Under the pieces are notes generated by a model. The model saw only the letters and a list, made by a program, of their open reading frames with translations. It was not told where the DNA came from and made no database searches. Below, piece after piece: positions 44,404 to 56,070 of a stretch of 64,000 bases of DNA. The position numbers were made by a program, and so were the translations under genes. Source of the DNA: Drosophila persimilis (lineage: Eukaryota > Arthropoda > Insecta > Diptera > Drosophilidae); the NCBI RefSeq assembly GCF_003286085.1, contig NW_020825308.1, positions 124,001-188,000 on the forward strand, read 5' to 3'. The stretch's first letter is position 1. Each line of letters begins with the position of its first letter.

Positions 44404-45359
44404 TCTTCTCAGCCGACTCACTCGATTAATCAAGTAAATGCATAACTTATACCCGCGACTAAAACCACAAAAACAATTCAGAACTAAACAAAATTGAAAT
44501 TGTACACTCGCTAGCTATTTTCAAAATGTTTCAGCGATTAAAAGTATTCACATATACACCATCATAATGCATTTCTAATTCTTTTATTAAGACTACTGTT
44601 TAATTAATACAAACATTGGCTTCAAATTAAAAGCTAATACTATAATTGAATAAAGTTATTTTGTCATTTTCTATTTTGTTTAATGAATAATTAATACAAT
44701 CCATTGGTTTCAAATTGTTATTATTGTTATATGTATTATGCTAGGTGAATAGCCGTGTGGCCAAGTGGAGGCCAATTCTGGTCTGGCAGGTGATTGGGGT
44801 CGTGATAAATGCTAAGTCGGGTCTGGCGTTAAGTTGAGCTAAGTAAAGATGGCCAAGGTAGGGTCTTTCGGCTCCTAATATATCATAGAAACGATTTTTA
44901 AATAAATTTAGCGAGACAACGCCTGTCTCGTGGTAGGTATATTTCCGAGGTGGACTTTCTCTGATAACATTTTTATATTTTGTAATTTAACGGTGGAACC
45001 AAACAATAATAATAAATTGTTAAAACAAAAAAATAACAGGATTTGGAGCTATAGCTCCTGAGGCCTTGGCTCACCAGGGTTATTGTTTCAGTTTAAATAT
45101 AAATACATATGTATAGTGCTCTTAGGTATTAACTATAAATATTTATAGTGTTGATTATATATTGTGTAGGATTTTGGAACTTTCTGGAAATTCAAGAATT
45201 TTGTTAGCAATATATTGCATGGGGTCTGTATTATTGAACGTTGTGGATCTCTGTGCGGCGAGAGGGGGGCGATTGTGAATTATGTGGCGTATGTCTATGC
45301 GTGTTTCACGTAGTGTAAGGTATGGTTTTGTCTAGGTCTGTTTATGATAACTTGGTGCT
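44404..45359. other. CCT6 3' UTR and AT-rich spacer, start of the transposon-rich half
   Basis: AATAAA near 44650 may serve CCT6. From about 44750 the sequence changes to non-genic text with a GTGTGGCCAAG-like and GGTCTGGC-rich stretch that could be old retroelement sequence; nothing in it is identifiable. Confidence 0.4.
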
Positions 45360-45898
45360 TATACCCGACACTCAAAATGAGTATTGGGGTATATTAGATT
45401 TGTGGTGAAAATGGATGTGTGTAACGTCCAGAAGGAATCGTTTCCGATCCCATAAAGTATATATATTCTTGATCAGCATCAATAGCCGAGTCGATTGAGA
45501 TATGTCTGTCTGTCTGTCCCCATGAGCGCCTAATGTTCAGAGACTTCTGTGATATGTCTCTGTTGCCCACAAAGGGCGAAAATCTCTTGCATCCACAATA
45601 TTGCACATTCGAGAAAACTAAAAACGCACAATCATAGAGAATGACCAAATCTATCCGGTTGCTGAATCTGATTCAGTTCGGATCATTTTTGTAGCCAAAA
45701 GCAACAAATCAATTTGCAGTGGCTACGCAGCGCCCGACCTCACGCTCAGACTAATTTTCTGTCTCTCTCGCACGCATTCTTTGTCGTGTCGTTTAATATT
45801 AGCGACGTCTGCCGGAGGGGAGCCATACTGACTTAGTATCGGGTATAACTGTAGAGTTGCGGTGTCCGCAGCAACTCACAACGTTCCCCCTCGTTTTG
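45360..45898 (+). mobile_element. DINE-1/Helentron-type element, copy 1
   Basis: Begins TATACCCGACACTCAAAATG, carries GTCTGTCTGTCTGTCC and a TCGCACGCATTCTTTGTCG stretch, and ends with AGTATCGGGTATAAC followed by a hairpin (AGTTGCGG-TGT-CCGCAGCAACT) and CCCCCTCGTTTT. Subterminal inverted repeats (TATACCCGATACT), a GTCY microsatellite and a 3' hairpin are the established layout of DINE-1 (mini-me) elements, non-autonomous Helentrons. Confidence 0.7.
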
Positions 45899-46058
45899 GA
45901 TTAGGCCCCATTGTGCATCGTACGCCGGGAAGGGAAGTGGGCAGGGAAGGACAAGGCGCGACAATAAACAAGAGACTGCACATTGAAAATATTGGCTTTC
46001 ATAATCAAATCAAACTCGGGACAGCTTCGCTTCAACACAATTTAATTATTTGCATTTT

Positions 46059-46179
46059 TATACCCGATACTCAAAATGAGTATTGGGGTATATTAGATTT
46101 GTGGGAAAAGTGGATGTGTGTAATGTTCAGAAGGAATCGTATATATTCTTGATCAGCATCAATAGCCGAGTCGATTGAC
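46059..46179 (+). mobile_element. DINE-1-type element, copy 2, 5' fragment
   Basis: Matches the first 120 bp of copy 1 (TATACCCGATACTCAAAATG to ATAGCCGAGTCGATTGA) with a short internal deletion, then stops abruptly. Confidence 0.65.
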
Positions 46180-46180
46180 G

Positions 46181-46690
46181 GGTGGCCGGACCAGTTCGCC
46201 ACTCGGTAGATTGCAGCCAATCCTCACATCGTTGGCAACACTATGCGATGCCAATGCCAATCCTCTGACAATGCAAGCCAATACTATGCTACTATGCTAC
46301 TACACATATGTAGATAAGCAGTAGGCGCCACACTTATTGTATAATGTGCCATTTCAAATACAACTCTCTCATTTGAGAGACTGCCAGTTTTGTTCGCATT
46401 GTCGAACACAACACAAAACAAATCACATCAGAAAAAAAATCAGAAAAATTAAGAAAAAAACAAATTTTTTTCAAATTTCAATGGTCGAAATTTGGAGGCC
46501 TTACCAGTGACGCTGCCCCATACGATGGCCGTGACGTCACTCCAACTTCAAGAAGTCAGCAGCCATCTCCAACGACGAGGCCAGCCGCTACAACGACACT
46601 GGCCAACGAGCCAAAGCCAATACCATCGACAATGCATCCTGGGTGGCCGGACCAACAGCCACTCGGATGCAGCCAATTCCAATTAATAGG
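46181..46690. repeat. Pair of direct repeats flanking about 420 bp
   Basis: GGTGGCCGGACCA, CCACTCGG and GCAGCCAAT occur in the same order at about 46182-46221 and 46641-46680, each followed by related CCAAT-rich text. This could be two remnants of one old interspersed element. Identity unknown. Confidence 0.4.
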
Positions 46691-47001
46691 AAACCTACTT
46701 AAATTATAATGACTTAATGGTTCTGCTAAATCTGGTAAGAAAAAATATTTTTGTATTATTACTGCCGATTTAATTATGAATTTTGTAAGCCTTTCCGTCT
46801 CTACGACCGTGGCAGACGAGCGTAATGGAAACGGAAGGAGGACGAAGGACGAAGCCGCATAGAAGAAACGCCTGAGCCATTGTTTCTTTTATTTTTTTTT
46901 TCCACTTTTTGCTTTATTAAAAAAAATCCACTTTGTTCTTAATCTCTAGTAAAAAGAATTCCGAAATAATATTTTTCAAAATGTAGAATTTTTTTTATTT
47001 T

Positions 47002-47974
47002 TATACCCGATTCTCAAAATGAGTATTGGCGTATATTAGATTTGTGGTAAAAGTGGATGTGTGTAACGTCCAGAAGGAATCGTTTCCGACTCCATAAAGT
47101 ATATATATTCTTGATCAGCATCAATAGCCGAGTGATTGAGCCCTGTCTGTCTGTACGTCTGTCCGTCCGTCCGTCCGTCCGTCTATCCGTCCCTATCAGC
47201 GCCTAGTGCTCAAAGACTATAAGAGCTAGAGCAACGACGTTTTACATCCGGACCTCTGTGATATGTACCTGCTACAAGAATATTTCAAAACTTTGCCCAG
47301 CCCACTTCCGCCCCGCAAAGGGCGAAAATCTGTGGCATCCACAATTTCGACGATACTAGAAAACTAAAAACGCAGAATCGTAGAAGATGACTATATCTTC
47401 GAGAGTGCAAGATCTGAACCAGATCGTATAAATATTATAGCCAGAATCATGAAAACAATTTCATTCTTTCTCGCTCTGTCTCTCTCTAACACACAGGTTT
47501 CATGGTAGGTTTTGCCAATTGCAAAATATGAGTTCAAGGATCTCAGAACCTATAAGAGCCAGAGCAACCAAATTTGGTATCCGCACTCCTGTTAGATCTC
47601 ACTATAAAACGTATATCTCAAAATGTCGCCCCACCCCCTTCCGCCCCCACAAAGGACGAAAATCTGTTGCATCCACAATATTGCAGATTCAAGAAAACTA
47701 AAAACGCAGAATAGATAATGACCATATCTATCAGGTTGCTCAATCTGGATCAGATCGGATCATTTTTATAGCCAAAAGGAACAAATCAATTTGCACTGGC
47801 TACGCAGCGCCCGACGTCATGCTCAGACTGATTTTCTGTCTCTCTCGCACGCACTCTTTGTCGTGTCGTTTAATATTAGCGGCGTCTGCCGGAGGGGAGC
47901 CATACTGACTTAGTATCGGGTATAACTGTAGAGTTGCGGTCTCCGCAGCAACTCACAACGTTCCCCCTCGTTTT
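47002..47974 (+). mobile_element. DINE-1-type element, copy 3, longest
   Basis: About 970 bp with the same 5' start, a longer GTCTGTCYGTCCGTCC microsatellite (47145-47190), an internal partial duplication (the GGCGAAAATCTG/GCATCCACAA block appears twice) and the full 3' hairpin end. Confidence 0.7.
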
Positions 47975-48119
47975 GAATATATTTTGTGTGTATTAATTTG
48001 TGTCGTCCAAAGGTAGTGAATACTTAACCAATGTGCCTGTCTCTTATGGTCAATAACTAATTTTGTGCGCAATTGTGCGAGAAAGTAATTATGTATTATT
48101 GTTGTGCGCCATGTTGCGC

Positions 48120-48656
48120 CGGTGTGCGCATTTAAATTTATTTGTAAATGAGGTGGAGTTCTATTATGAAAAGCCGCTCAGTATTAACAAGAATACTGAA
48201 CCACCAGATCTGAACCCCATAGAGCATGTTTGGGATTTGCTGGACAAAAAAAATTAGGAGACATAAAATTTCCTCCAAGGAAACCTTTAAAACGGCTCTG
48301 ATGACGGAATGGGAGAAAATTAATCACAATGAAACCAATCATTTGGTAAAAATTATGCCCCGACGTCTAAAAGCTGTTATTGAAGCTAAGAGCGACCCCA
48401 CCAAATATTGAAATCAGAAAAATAGGGGACGATAAGTTTTTTTCGTACAAAATAAATTGTGTCCGAATAATTTTTGTGCGTAAAAAAGGTGGCCTTTTGA
48501 TACTTTTAATTTTTTTTTTTTAGGTTTGAAATTAGTAGTAGTAATATCCATGTTCATAATGAAATAAAATTTGTTTGTTAAAGTTAAATACTTTTCAAGT
48601 TATTTATAAAGAAAGTTGATATAGACGAGTGTCCGAATAAATGTTGTGCTGACTGT
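48120..48656 (+). mobile_element. Tc1-like transposase 3' remnant with right inverted repeat
   Basis: PPDLNPIEHVWDLLDKK carries the last catalytic acid of the DDE triad in its usual Tc1 context, then a one-base frame slip at about 48250, then IRRHKISSKETFKTALMTEW, LVKIMPRRLKAVIEAK and a stop. The 3' flank ends GTGTCCGAATAAATGTTGTG-CTGACTGTAT, typical of a Tc1 terminal repeat. The 5' two thirds are missing. Confidence 0.75.
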
Positions 48657-48689
48657 ATATTGAAAATAATCGAAGCACCGCAGCGCATT

Positions 48690-49660
48690 CGAGTTGGGTT
48701 TTCGAAGAACTGAAAAAAGGATGAAATAAATAATAAAGTAAGGAGCTTTTATCTACACATCCAGAAGTATTTGGCAAAATGCGGCAGAAGCATGTCTAAA
48801 TTTAAGAAAAAGCATAACTCATGGCTTTTCCAAGATGGTTATCAAAGTTGAAAGTACTTCGTCATCGAATTCCATGACTTCAACATCAAGATCAGTTGAG
48901 TTTTTTTCTTAAAATTGCTTATAGAACTGGAATGGCAAGTTAAAGATGAAAATGGAAAAAAATAAATGGCGAAAAAGAAAAAGCACATACAGGAGAAGAT
49001 GTGGAGGAATATGGCTCTACATGTCGATAAGCCTAAAAAAAATGGAAGTGGAGACACCAACGACGGCAACACAGCAAGAAAAGCCTTTTCAAAACCTAAG
49101 CTACTGGCTCAAATATTAGGTCTTGATGAGTATCTCTCACACATTTTCAAAATATTTTAATTGCGATTTCCTGCCAACTGTCAAGAAATAGTTACACTAT
49201 ATATGTATGTCCTTGTACTCATGGTTTCCGATGTCTGCAACAGTTCATAAAGTTTTAATTCACGGTTTCCAAATAATAGAAGAATCTGTACTGCCAGTAG
49301 GTGTTCTTGGAGAAAACGTATCGGAAGAACGCAATAAATACTATAAGAGTGACAGACAGACAGACATGATCGAAAGGATTTACGACGCAACAATATGACA
49401 GATGTTTTCCAAAGAGCAATGGATTTCTCTGGTCCTCTTGTATCGAGCATCTATCTAACAAAAAGATTGGCTGGAAATAAAAGCGACCCACTGCCGAAAG
49501 CTGTTATTGAACTTTTAGAAACACCATGTTTTGAAACATTTTTTATAAGAATAATGTGTCCCTAGAAACTGATACTTATTCTGGTATTTGTAAAAGTGAC
49601 GAATCGGATGACGAAAACGAAAATTCATTTTCAATAGAAATAGATGTAGAAGAAGGTTAA
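48690..49660 (+). pseudogene. Degenerate transposon-like reading frame, family not named
   Basis: Scattered in-frame pieces read KAFSKPKLLAQILGLDEYL, then HKVLIHGFQIIEESVLPVGV, LGENVSEERNKYY, MTDVFQRAMDFSGPLVSSIY, LPKAVIELLETPCFETFF and an acidic end SDESDDENENSFSIEIDVEEG. The set of motifs recalls an uncharacterised transposon-linked protein family common in arthropods (memory only). Many stops and frame shifts. Confidence 0.4.
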
Positions 49661-49669
49661 TAATAAATT

Positions 49670-51460
49670 CGTTGTAACTTGAAAAACTTCAATATTTATC
49701 CCTCTCTAAGTATTAAGTTTAAATGTAAAAATATTAATATGTAAGAATTTTAATAGCATATTCTAGAATAATGGACTACGTGTTAAAAATCAATATTAGC
49801 GAATCTTTTATTTTATGGGCGTGGTTGGATCGGTCTAAAATTAAGATATATATATGTACATATATGTTACACGTCGATAATATTTTGTGTACAAAATTTG
49901 AAGTCTCTAGCTTTATTATTTTAATTTACGTCAAAAAATGGGATCGCTGGCCCACTGTGGAATGGCAAAAACACAGCCACCAACTCATACATATATGTAT
50001 GTACATATGTACATTCAGCTTCATGTGAACCCTGCAGTAGCAGCAGTGAGCGATGACGTCATCTGTCATCTACAATGTCATCTAGGTGTTGACGCCAGCC
50101 AAATCGAACCCTTTTTTTTCTTTTGTTTCTTTCTTTTCCGCGTGTGCCGAACGTAATCCGGTTCTGCCGACCGTGCGCAGTAGCAGAGAACTTCGTTTTT
50201 TCTTTTCGTCTCCTTTGCGCCTGCGTCGTCAGAACTCTTTTGCTTTGTTCTTTGCTATTTGCAATCGTCACACGGAGTTTTAATAAGTGAAAATAAGTAA
50301 TCTGTGATTATTATTATTATCAGTTAAGTGTAGTTTTTAAATAATTAATAATATGTGTTGTTCGCGTGTTAAATAAAAAAAATCTCAATTGTATAAAAAG
50401 TTAAATTTATGAAAAAACTGTGTTCAAATTATATTAATGTTTCGCTGCATTCACAGTATATTTCTTTATTCTTCTCTTATGCTCGGGAATAAAAGAAGAA
50501 TAAAGAAATAGAATATAAATCCGTATGAGCGAATTAAATTGTTATAATCTGCTGTGGGCACAAAATTGCAATTTTTGAGCAGTCCAGCAGCAAAACAAAC
50601 AAAAAAAAAGCAACAAAAAGTAATCCTTATTTGCGCGGCTTGGCTCGAGCAGGTAAATTTTTTTTGCGCGTGTTTTGTTTTGCCCACCGCTGACCTACAG
50701 TGAACATTGTTGTTTTTGTTGAAACAAACAACCGTTTTAAAAATTGAACAAAGTCTTGCTTTTTATACAATTGAACCAAATTAATAGTAATTGTACATAT
50801 GTACATATATACAGTAGCGTACAACTAAATGTGGACAGTGGGAAAAATATGATTTCGTTGCTTTAAAAAGTCGTATTTCTCACAAATAATTTTTGCGCTG
50901 GCATTGAACGAAAAAGAATGCGTGCGAGAGAGACAGAAAATCTGTCTGAACGTGTCGTTGGGCGCAGCGTAGCCACTGCAAATTGATTTGTTTCTTTTGG
51001 TTTTTTGAGTATCGGGTATAAAAATACATTAAATTAAATACATATGTACATTGATCTATAAGATTTCTGATTATTTCGATGGTTAAATCGTTTTGCCGCA
51101 GTTTTTGGATTATTTTATTCAGTTTTAGATTTCTGCTTTTGTGCATTTCATTATGATTTCATTAAGTGATAAAAATTCAGTTTCTCTATAGTCCAATATA
51201 AATCACTTGCTTGAGAAATATTATATTATCACAAATTTGTATGAATAGAGCCACATTTTGCTGTCTACTAGTGTATATATGTATATAGTATATTATTAAA
51301 ACTTATATTTAGCTTATACTTCCTCATTTATTAAATTTATTTATTTACAGATTGCGATCATTTCAAATTTCAAAGCTTTTTTCCTTATTTACTAATTGAA
51401 AATAAAAAGTAATTCGTATTATAAAACAAAAACCAAATTAAAATACGTAAAGATAGCAAA
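49670..51460. other. AT-rich spacer with a possible 5' UTR
   Basis: No coding gene. The GC-richer patch at 50040-50290, with GATGACGTCATC and several CGCGTGTGCCG/GTGCGCAGTAGC words followed by AAGTGAAAATAAGTAATC, looks like a promoter and leader, perhaps of the gene at 51461. Not proven. Confidence 0.3.
50900..51026 (-). mobile_element. DINE-1-type element, copy 4, internally deleted
   Basis: Reverse-strand copy: terminal TATACCCGATACT at about 51008-51020, then directly AACAAATCAATTTGCAGTGG and CTGTCTCTCTCGCACGCATT from the 3' half. Only about 125 bp remain. Confidence 0.6.
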
Positions 51461-52115
51461 ATGGTTAGTAGTCGACATTTGCGAAGATTAGTTAAGAAAG
51501 AAAGGGATGAGATAGCTAGAAAATTGGAACTTGTTGAACGCCAAGGAGTAGAAAGGGAAACTCAGAGAGAAGTAGCAGAGCGTAAGTATATAATTTTTTT
51601 GCTTGATGTATGAAATAAGTATTGACCCAATTAACATTGTTTTCACAGAACCTGTGCCAGAAGAACAGCCAATATCGCGTAAGTACATGAATTTTTAATT
51701 ACTTTGTGCACAATGCGTAATAACTATACAAATTTGTATTGCAGATTCGGCAGAGCAACGTATAATGGCTGCATTTTCTAGATTAGAAAAAAAACTTGAT
51801 GTGCTATCACAAACATTGGCGGAGGCGGTGGCTCTGCTCAAGCTTCAAATTAAAAAAGAGCCAGATCTATCACCCAATGCCATTAAGTTCCCGATAGAGC
51901 CGACGGTGGAGTTGGAGCATTTCACTAAAAAATTTTAAAGAATTTTACAATGTTCTGGAATGTAGGTTTAAAAATAACTTTAAAAAAACATGATAATTAA
52001 TGAATTAATATATCCATATTATTTCAGCGGCGGTGAAGATGAAAATACCCAACGAACCAGCAGAAAAAGTGATTCGGAAGGCCATTCAATTCAATTCAAA
52101 TAATAATATTTTATA
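51461..52115 (+). CDS. DUF4806-type transposon-associated protein, truncated domain
   Basis: Exons about 51461-51581, 51650-51679, 51745-51959 and 52028-52115 with GT-AG junctions. MVSSRHLRRLVKKERDEIAR opens a basic, charged N-terminus. After the introns come AEQRIMAAFSRLEKKLDVLS and AVALLKLQIKKEPDLSP, a coiled coil, then IKFPIEPTVELEHF and, after the last intron, KIPNEPAEKVIRKAIQF. FPI..-..LE and the final IP..P....RKA block are the two ends of a DUF4806 domain; the middle is missing and one frame slip occurs at about 51930. Probably a relic of a gene carried by the transposon described at 54043-55790. Confidence 0.45.
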
Positions 52116-52129
52116 AATAAAGCTGTTCC

Positions 52130-53570
52130 AGTCCCACCTGAACGATAGGTGGCCAGGGCTGAGGGCGACGCGCCATCTAGCGGAAGTCCAGGGACGCTCG
52201 ATGGTGTATGGGGACATCGGGGGGAGCTGGAGCCGTTACTGGGGATATAAGGAAGAGAATAGGATTAGTTATATGTATTAGTAAGGGAAAAAGGGATGAA
52301 TAGGAGTGAAAATATTAGAAAACGTGGATTGGATTATGGAAATCGTGGAGCGTGGACGGAGTAACGTCGAAATTTGAAATTTTGTGCTTAAAACAGAAAG
52401 TTTGAAGTGAGTACAGAAAAAGCGGGCGATAAAATAGGTTGTAATGCAGAAAATTTTACTAACAGCCGGCAAGGAATATAGCCACCAGAACCGGGCCAGA
52501 AGATTTCCTGGAGAGGAGCACTGGAGTTCGAGAAAGTCGACTGCAGAGAAGAAGACTGTCCAACGGGAACCTGCGTGAGTTCGTTCCAGTTGCGCGTGGG
52601 TGAGCCAAGTAGCGCGGGACGTGTGAAGGGGGAGGGTGAACGAGGACGATTTAGCTGCCAGGGCGATTCTAGCCACACCGCACGATCGTTGCATCGCCTT
52701 CCAGTGCGTGCCACACGTTTGGTCTCATTCACCAAGTATAAACCCCGAAACCCTATTCACACACACACACACGCGCACACGTATACACGGACCTATATAA
52801 ATTTAGGGCTTACCGGCCACGGCCAGCGATCGCCCACGTCGTTTGAACTTAAAGAAAAAAACATAATCCGCACTCCAGGCACCGTTCCACATTAAATGTT
52901 ATTTTGTTCCGTGTGTTGTCCTTTATTCAGTATTTAGTATTAGCTTAAACCGTTTAACGTAAAATCTTGGCCATTGAAAAAATATGTAAAAACACCAACA
53001 TAAATCATTTCACGAACATAAATCTGCGATCAGCTGTTCAGTTCCAGAAGATTAACCCTTAGTGGGTGACGCGGGGGTCCCATCAGTCCACCGTATTTGG
53101 TCGAGCGATTTGTGGAAAAATATTGTTTATTGTTTATGTCCCGGGGACCCTTAACAAGAGCTCTTGGTAGGTTAAGTCTCCGTAGGGGCCCGAGTTAAAT
53201 TAACTCCCGTAAAACTGGATCCACTCATCTACACATATTCCATTACGTATGGGTGAGGGTATCCCTGTTGGTTGAACGAAAATTTCAGCAGTTATTTCCG
53301 TGTTTGCCTTTGTGTCGAACGTTTTGGTGTTTCTTTTTGGTTAGTGATAATTTTGAGTATAGCTATTTATTAATGAGAAAGATGAAATTGTCAATTTATA
53401 ATTATTAAAGCTTGGATATATATTGAAGCATGATGCATTAAATTTAAAATAGAGGGAGGACGCGTGGCGTAAGCCATGGATTAGGCCAGCCGTTACCGTT
53501 CCAGCAGAGGGTGGCCAAAATGAACGTTGTGTTTGGTCACAGGTAGGGCGGGCGCGCGAAGTGATAACAC
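52130..53570. mobile_element. Probable retroelement fragment (LTR-like sequence)
   Basis: GC-rich compared with its surroundings, with a CACACACACACGCGCACAC run, a TATATAAATTTAGGGCTT block and a poly-A-signal-like ACATTAAATG near 52890. A second patch at 53040-53240 (GGGTGACGCGGGGGTCC, GTCCCGGGGACCC) is also unlike host intergenic sequence. No gag or pol frame was read, so the class is open. Confidence 0.3.
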
Positions 53571-53687
53571 CCAAGCTTCACCCACTTGATAGCCGTCTGT
53601 TTATGATTTTCTTTGTTGTTGTTAGGCTGTTGTTAGTTTTGATGTCCCGAGAAGTAGTATGTCTCGTTTTTTGTCTACATTTGGCGG

Positions 53688-53772
53688 GCAAGGGGAGCCA
53701 TACTGACTTAGTATCGGGTATAACTGTAGAGTTGCGGTGTCCGCAGCAACTCACAACGTTCCCCCTCGTTTT
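53688..53772 (+). mobile_element. DINE-1-type element, copy 5, 3' end only
   Basis: GGGGAGCCATACTGACTTAG, AGTATCGGGTATAACTG, the AGTTGCGG/CCGCAGCAACT hairpin and CCCCCTCGTTTT match the 3' ends of copies 1 and 3 almost base for base. Confidence 0.7.
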
Positions 53773-54042
53773 TTTTATTGCCGTTTATTTTAGTTTTATT
53801 TTAATCGTTGCAGGTCAGACACACATCAGTGACCAGTTCGATCAAACTTGTTTGATCGCGCCCAGTGTGCCTGTCCGAATCTTATTTTTGCACGCCATTC
53901 GTGCCGCCATTGCCCATTGTTCGCCCTGAACATGTTGGGTTCGACAGCACTCACAGCTTCTCTAGTACACCTCATACCCTGTATAACCAAATGGACAAGA
54001 ATTTACACATAGTAAATAAATATATTATATATTTCAAATAAA

Positions 54043-55790
54043 ATGATGAGCAATAGACATTTGCGTAGAGTCCGTAGGAGTGCAAGGGAAGCAAAGGGAA
54101 GTGCAAAGTTAGCGTTGTGCAGGGAAGAAAAAATGGAAGAAACAGTAAAAGAAAAAGTGGTAGAAAAAGTGGCAAAAAAAAGTAGAAGAAAAAGAAGTTA
54201 TGATAGAAGAGGAGGAATTCATCTATGAAAATCCCAAAATTCAGCCAAATGAATCGTCATTAAATGACAAACTTAGGCAGTGGTTTATGAAGCATACACG
54301 CCAACGCGTGAATGTGCACTTGATTTAGTAGGTATTTTGAGTAGGAAAATATAGATGTTTGTCCGTTTTATAAATCAAAACGCCAGCACAGAGGTGATAT
54401 TCAGTTGGTTGAGGATCTCATCTTCACATAGGCCTAGCCTGGCAGCTGGAACGACATTGTCAGAATATAGATATAATGGAAGAATATTGATATAAATGTT
54501 GACGGACTTCCATTATTTAGAAGTTCAAGGGCACAGCTGTGGCCAATATTAGTTAGAGTTAACAATTATCCAAATGTTCCAGTATTTCCAGTAGGTATAT
54601 TTTTAGGGAAAAGTAAGCCCCATAGCTGTGAACAGTTTTTGGCAAAATTTTCTCTAGAATTTAAAGTGTTAAGGAATGGCAGGCTCACCATTTGTGGCAG
54701 AGATATAAATATAGTTATTAGGGCAGTAGTTTGCGATGCTCCAGCAAGAGCGTTTATTAGCGGCTCGCCAGGACACACATCTCGTCATGGCTGTGCAAAA
54801 TGTACACATATAGCTAGAACGGTAGACCGAATCTTGACTTATAGTACTACCTCAGGGGCTTTAATTACTAATGAAGTTTTTGCGCTAAGAAGATATCCTT
54901 GTCACCATTGCAGCCAATATATAAATTGTAGGTCAATATTAGAAGTAATTGATATTTCCATGGCGACACAGATTCCATTAGATTGTATGCATTTGGTAGA
55001 GGAGGTAGGAATGTTGCGTAAGATTTTGTTAAGGTTTGTAAATAATAAGCTGGTCGTAAAAAGTTCGACAGAATCAAAGAATCGCATTTCAGATAAGCTA
55101 GTGTTCCTAAAAAAGTTCATTCCGAGAGAGTTTGCGCGTAAGCCTAGATCTTTGGATGAATTGTGTATTTGGAAGGAAACGAAGTGATGACCTTTATTAT
55201 GAATTCCTTTTATCACATTGCACATATAGAATTATTTCTTCGTGAATACAATAAAGAAAATTGTCAACGAATTTTAGATCTTTTGTGCACAATTTTCCAA
55301 TTGTATTCGGTGAAAACAGCGTGTCTTACAATGTACACAGTTTATTGCACGTAAAGGAGACCGTAGAGAGGAGGCACGTATGCATTTGAGAACTATTTAC
55401 AAACTTTAAAAAAATGTGTCCGAAAGCCTAGTAAAATTCTTGAACAAATATTTAAAAAAATTAGTGAAGACGGGATAGAAAAAAAGTTCACAAAAATCAT
55501 AAGATAGTGGGTAAGTGTTATTTTAATAGTTTTTTTTCAGCAAAGGAACCAGATAATTTTTTTTTTATTAACGGAAATATTCCAATTATTGTCAAAGGGT
55601 TCACTGAAGAAGAGGGAGGGGCAATTGTAGGGCAAAGGCTTTCAAATATTAGGAGTTTCTATGAGGAACCTATATCCTCAATAGGATTAGTAATTGTTTT
55701 AGTAGATAAGGAAGTCATAGAATTAGAGGAGAGATTTCAATTTCTAGATTTGCAAAGTAAAACCGTACATGCATAGCTTTACCTTATGAG
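54043..55790 (+). pseudogene. Broken tnp2/CACTA-like transposase
   Basis: An N-terminal piece, MMSNRHLRRVRRSAREAK, is followed in other frames by YENPKIQPNESSLNDKLRQW and then by VDGLPLFRSSRAQLWPILVR, VGIFLGKSKPHSCEQFLAKF, VCDAPARAFISGSPGHTSRH, GCAKCTHIA, IPLDCMHLVEEVG, IPREFARKPRSLDELCIWK and ADSY-like C-terminal text around FFINGNIPIIVKGF. The order D-G-LP, PAR-x-GH-x-GC-x2-C, LD-x-MH, EFARKPR is that of the transposase family I know from CACTA/EnSpm-like elements (Transposase_21). At least five stops or frame shifts break it. The first 18 residues resemble the start of the DUF4806-type gene at 51461. Confidence 0.6.
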
Positions 55791-56070
55791 GGAAATATTT
55801 TAGTCATTCCATTGCTTCAGCATTGTATTTAAAATGTAATATATATTCATTACCTAAAATTAGCACAGATTTTACTGGGGGTGTTTAGTCCGTAGGCGTG
55901 TTTTTCAACATGAATCGGGCATGCCCTTTAGCGACGGCTTTAAAGAGTACCTTAAGAAAATTCACCAATTCAAATGGTCCGCAAAACAAAAAAAAAATAT
56001 ATATATACATATATATACATAGCTGTGTAGATTTTAGACAAAAATATTATAAATTACTTATTTCAGAAGT

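Noticed and set aside
52575..52895. 106-codon open frame
   Set aside because: Within the LTR-like fragment; composition follows a CACACA run and no domain is visible.
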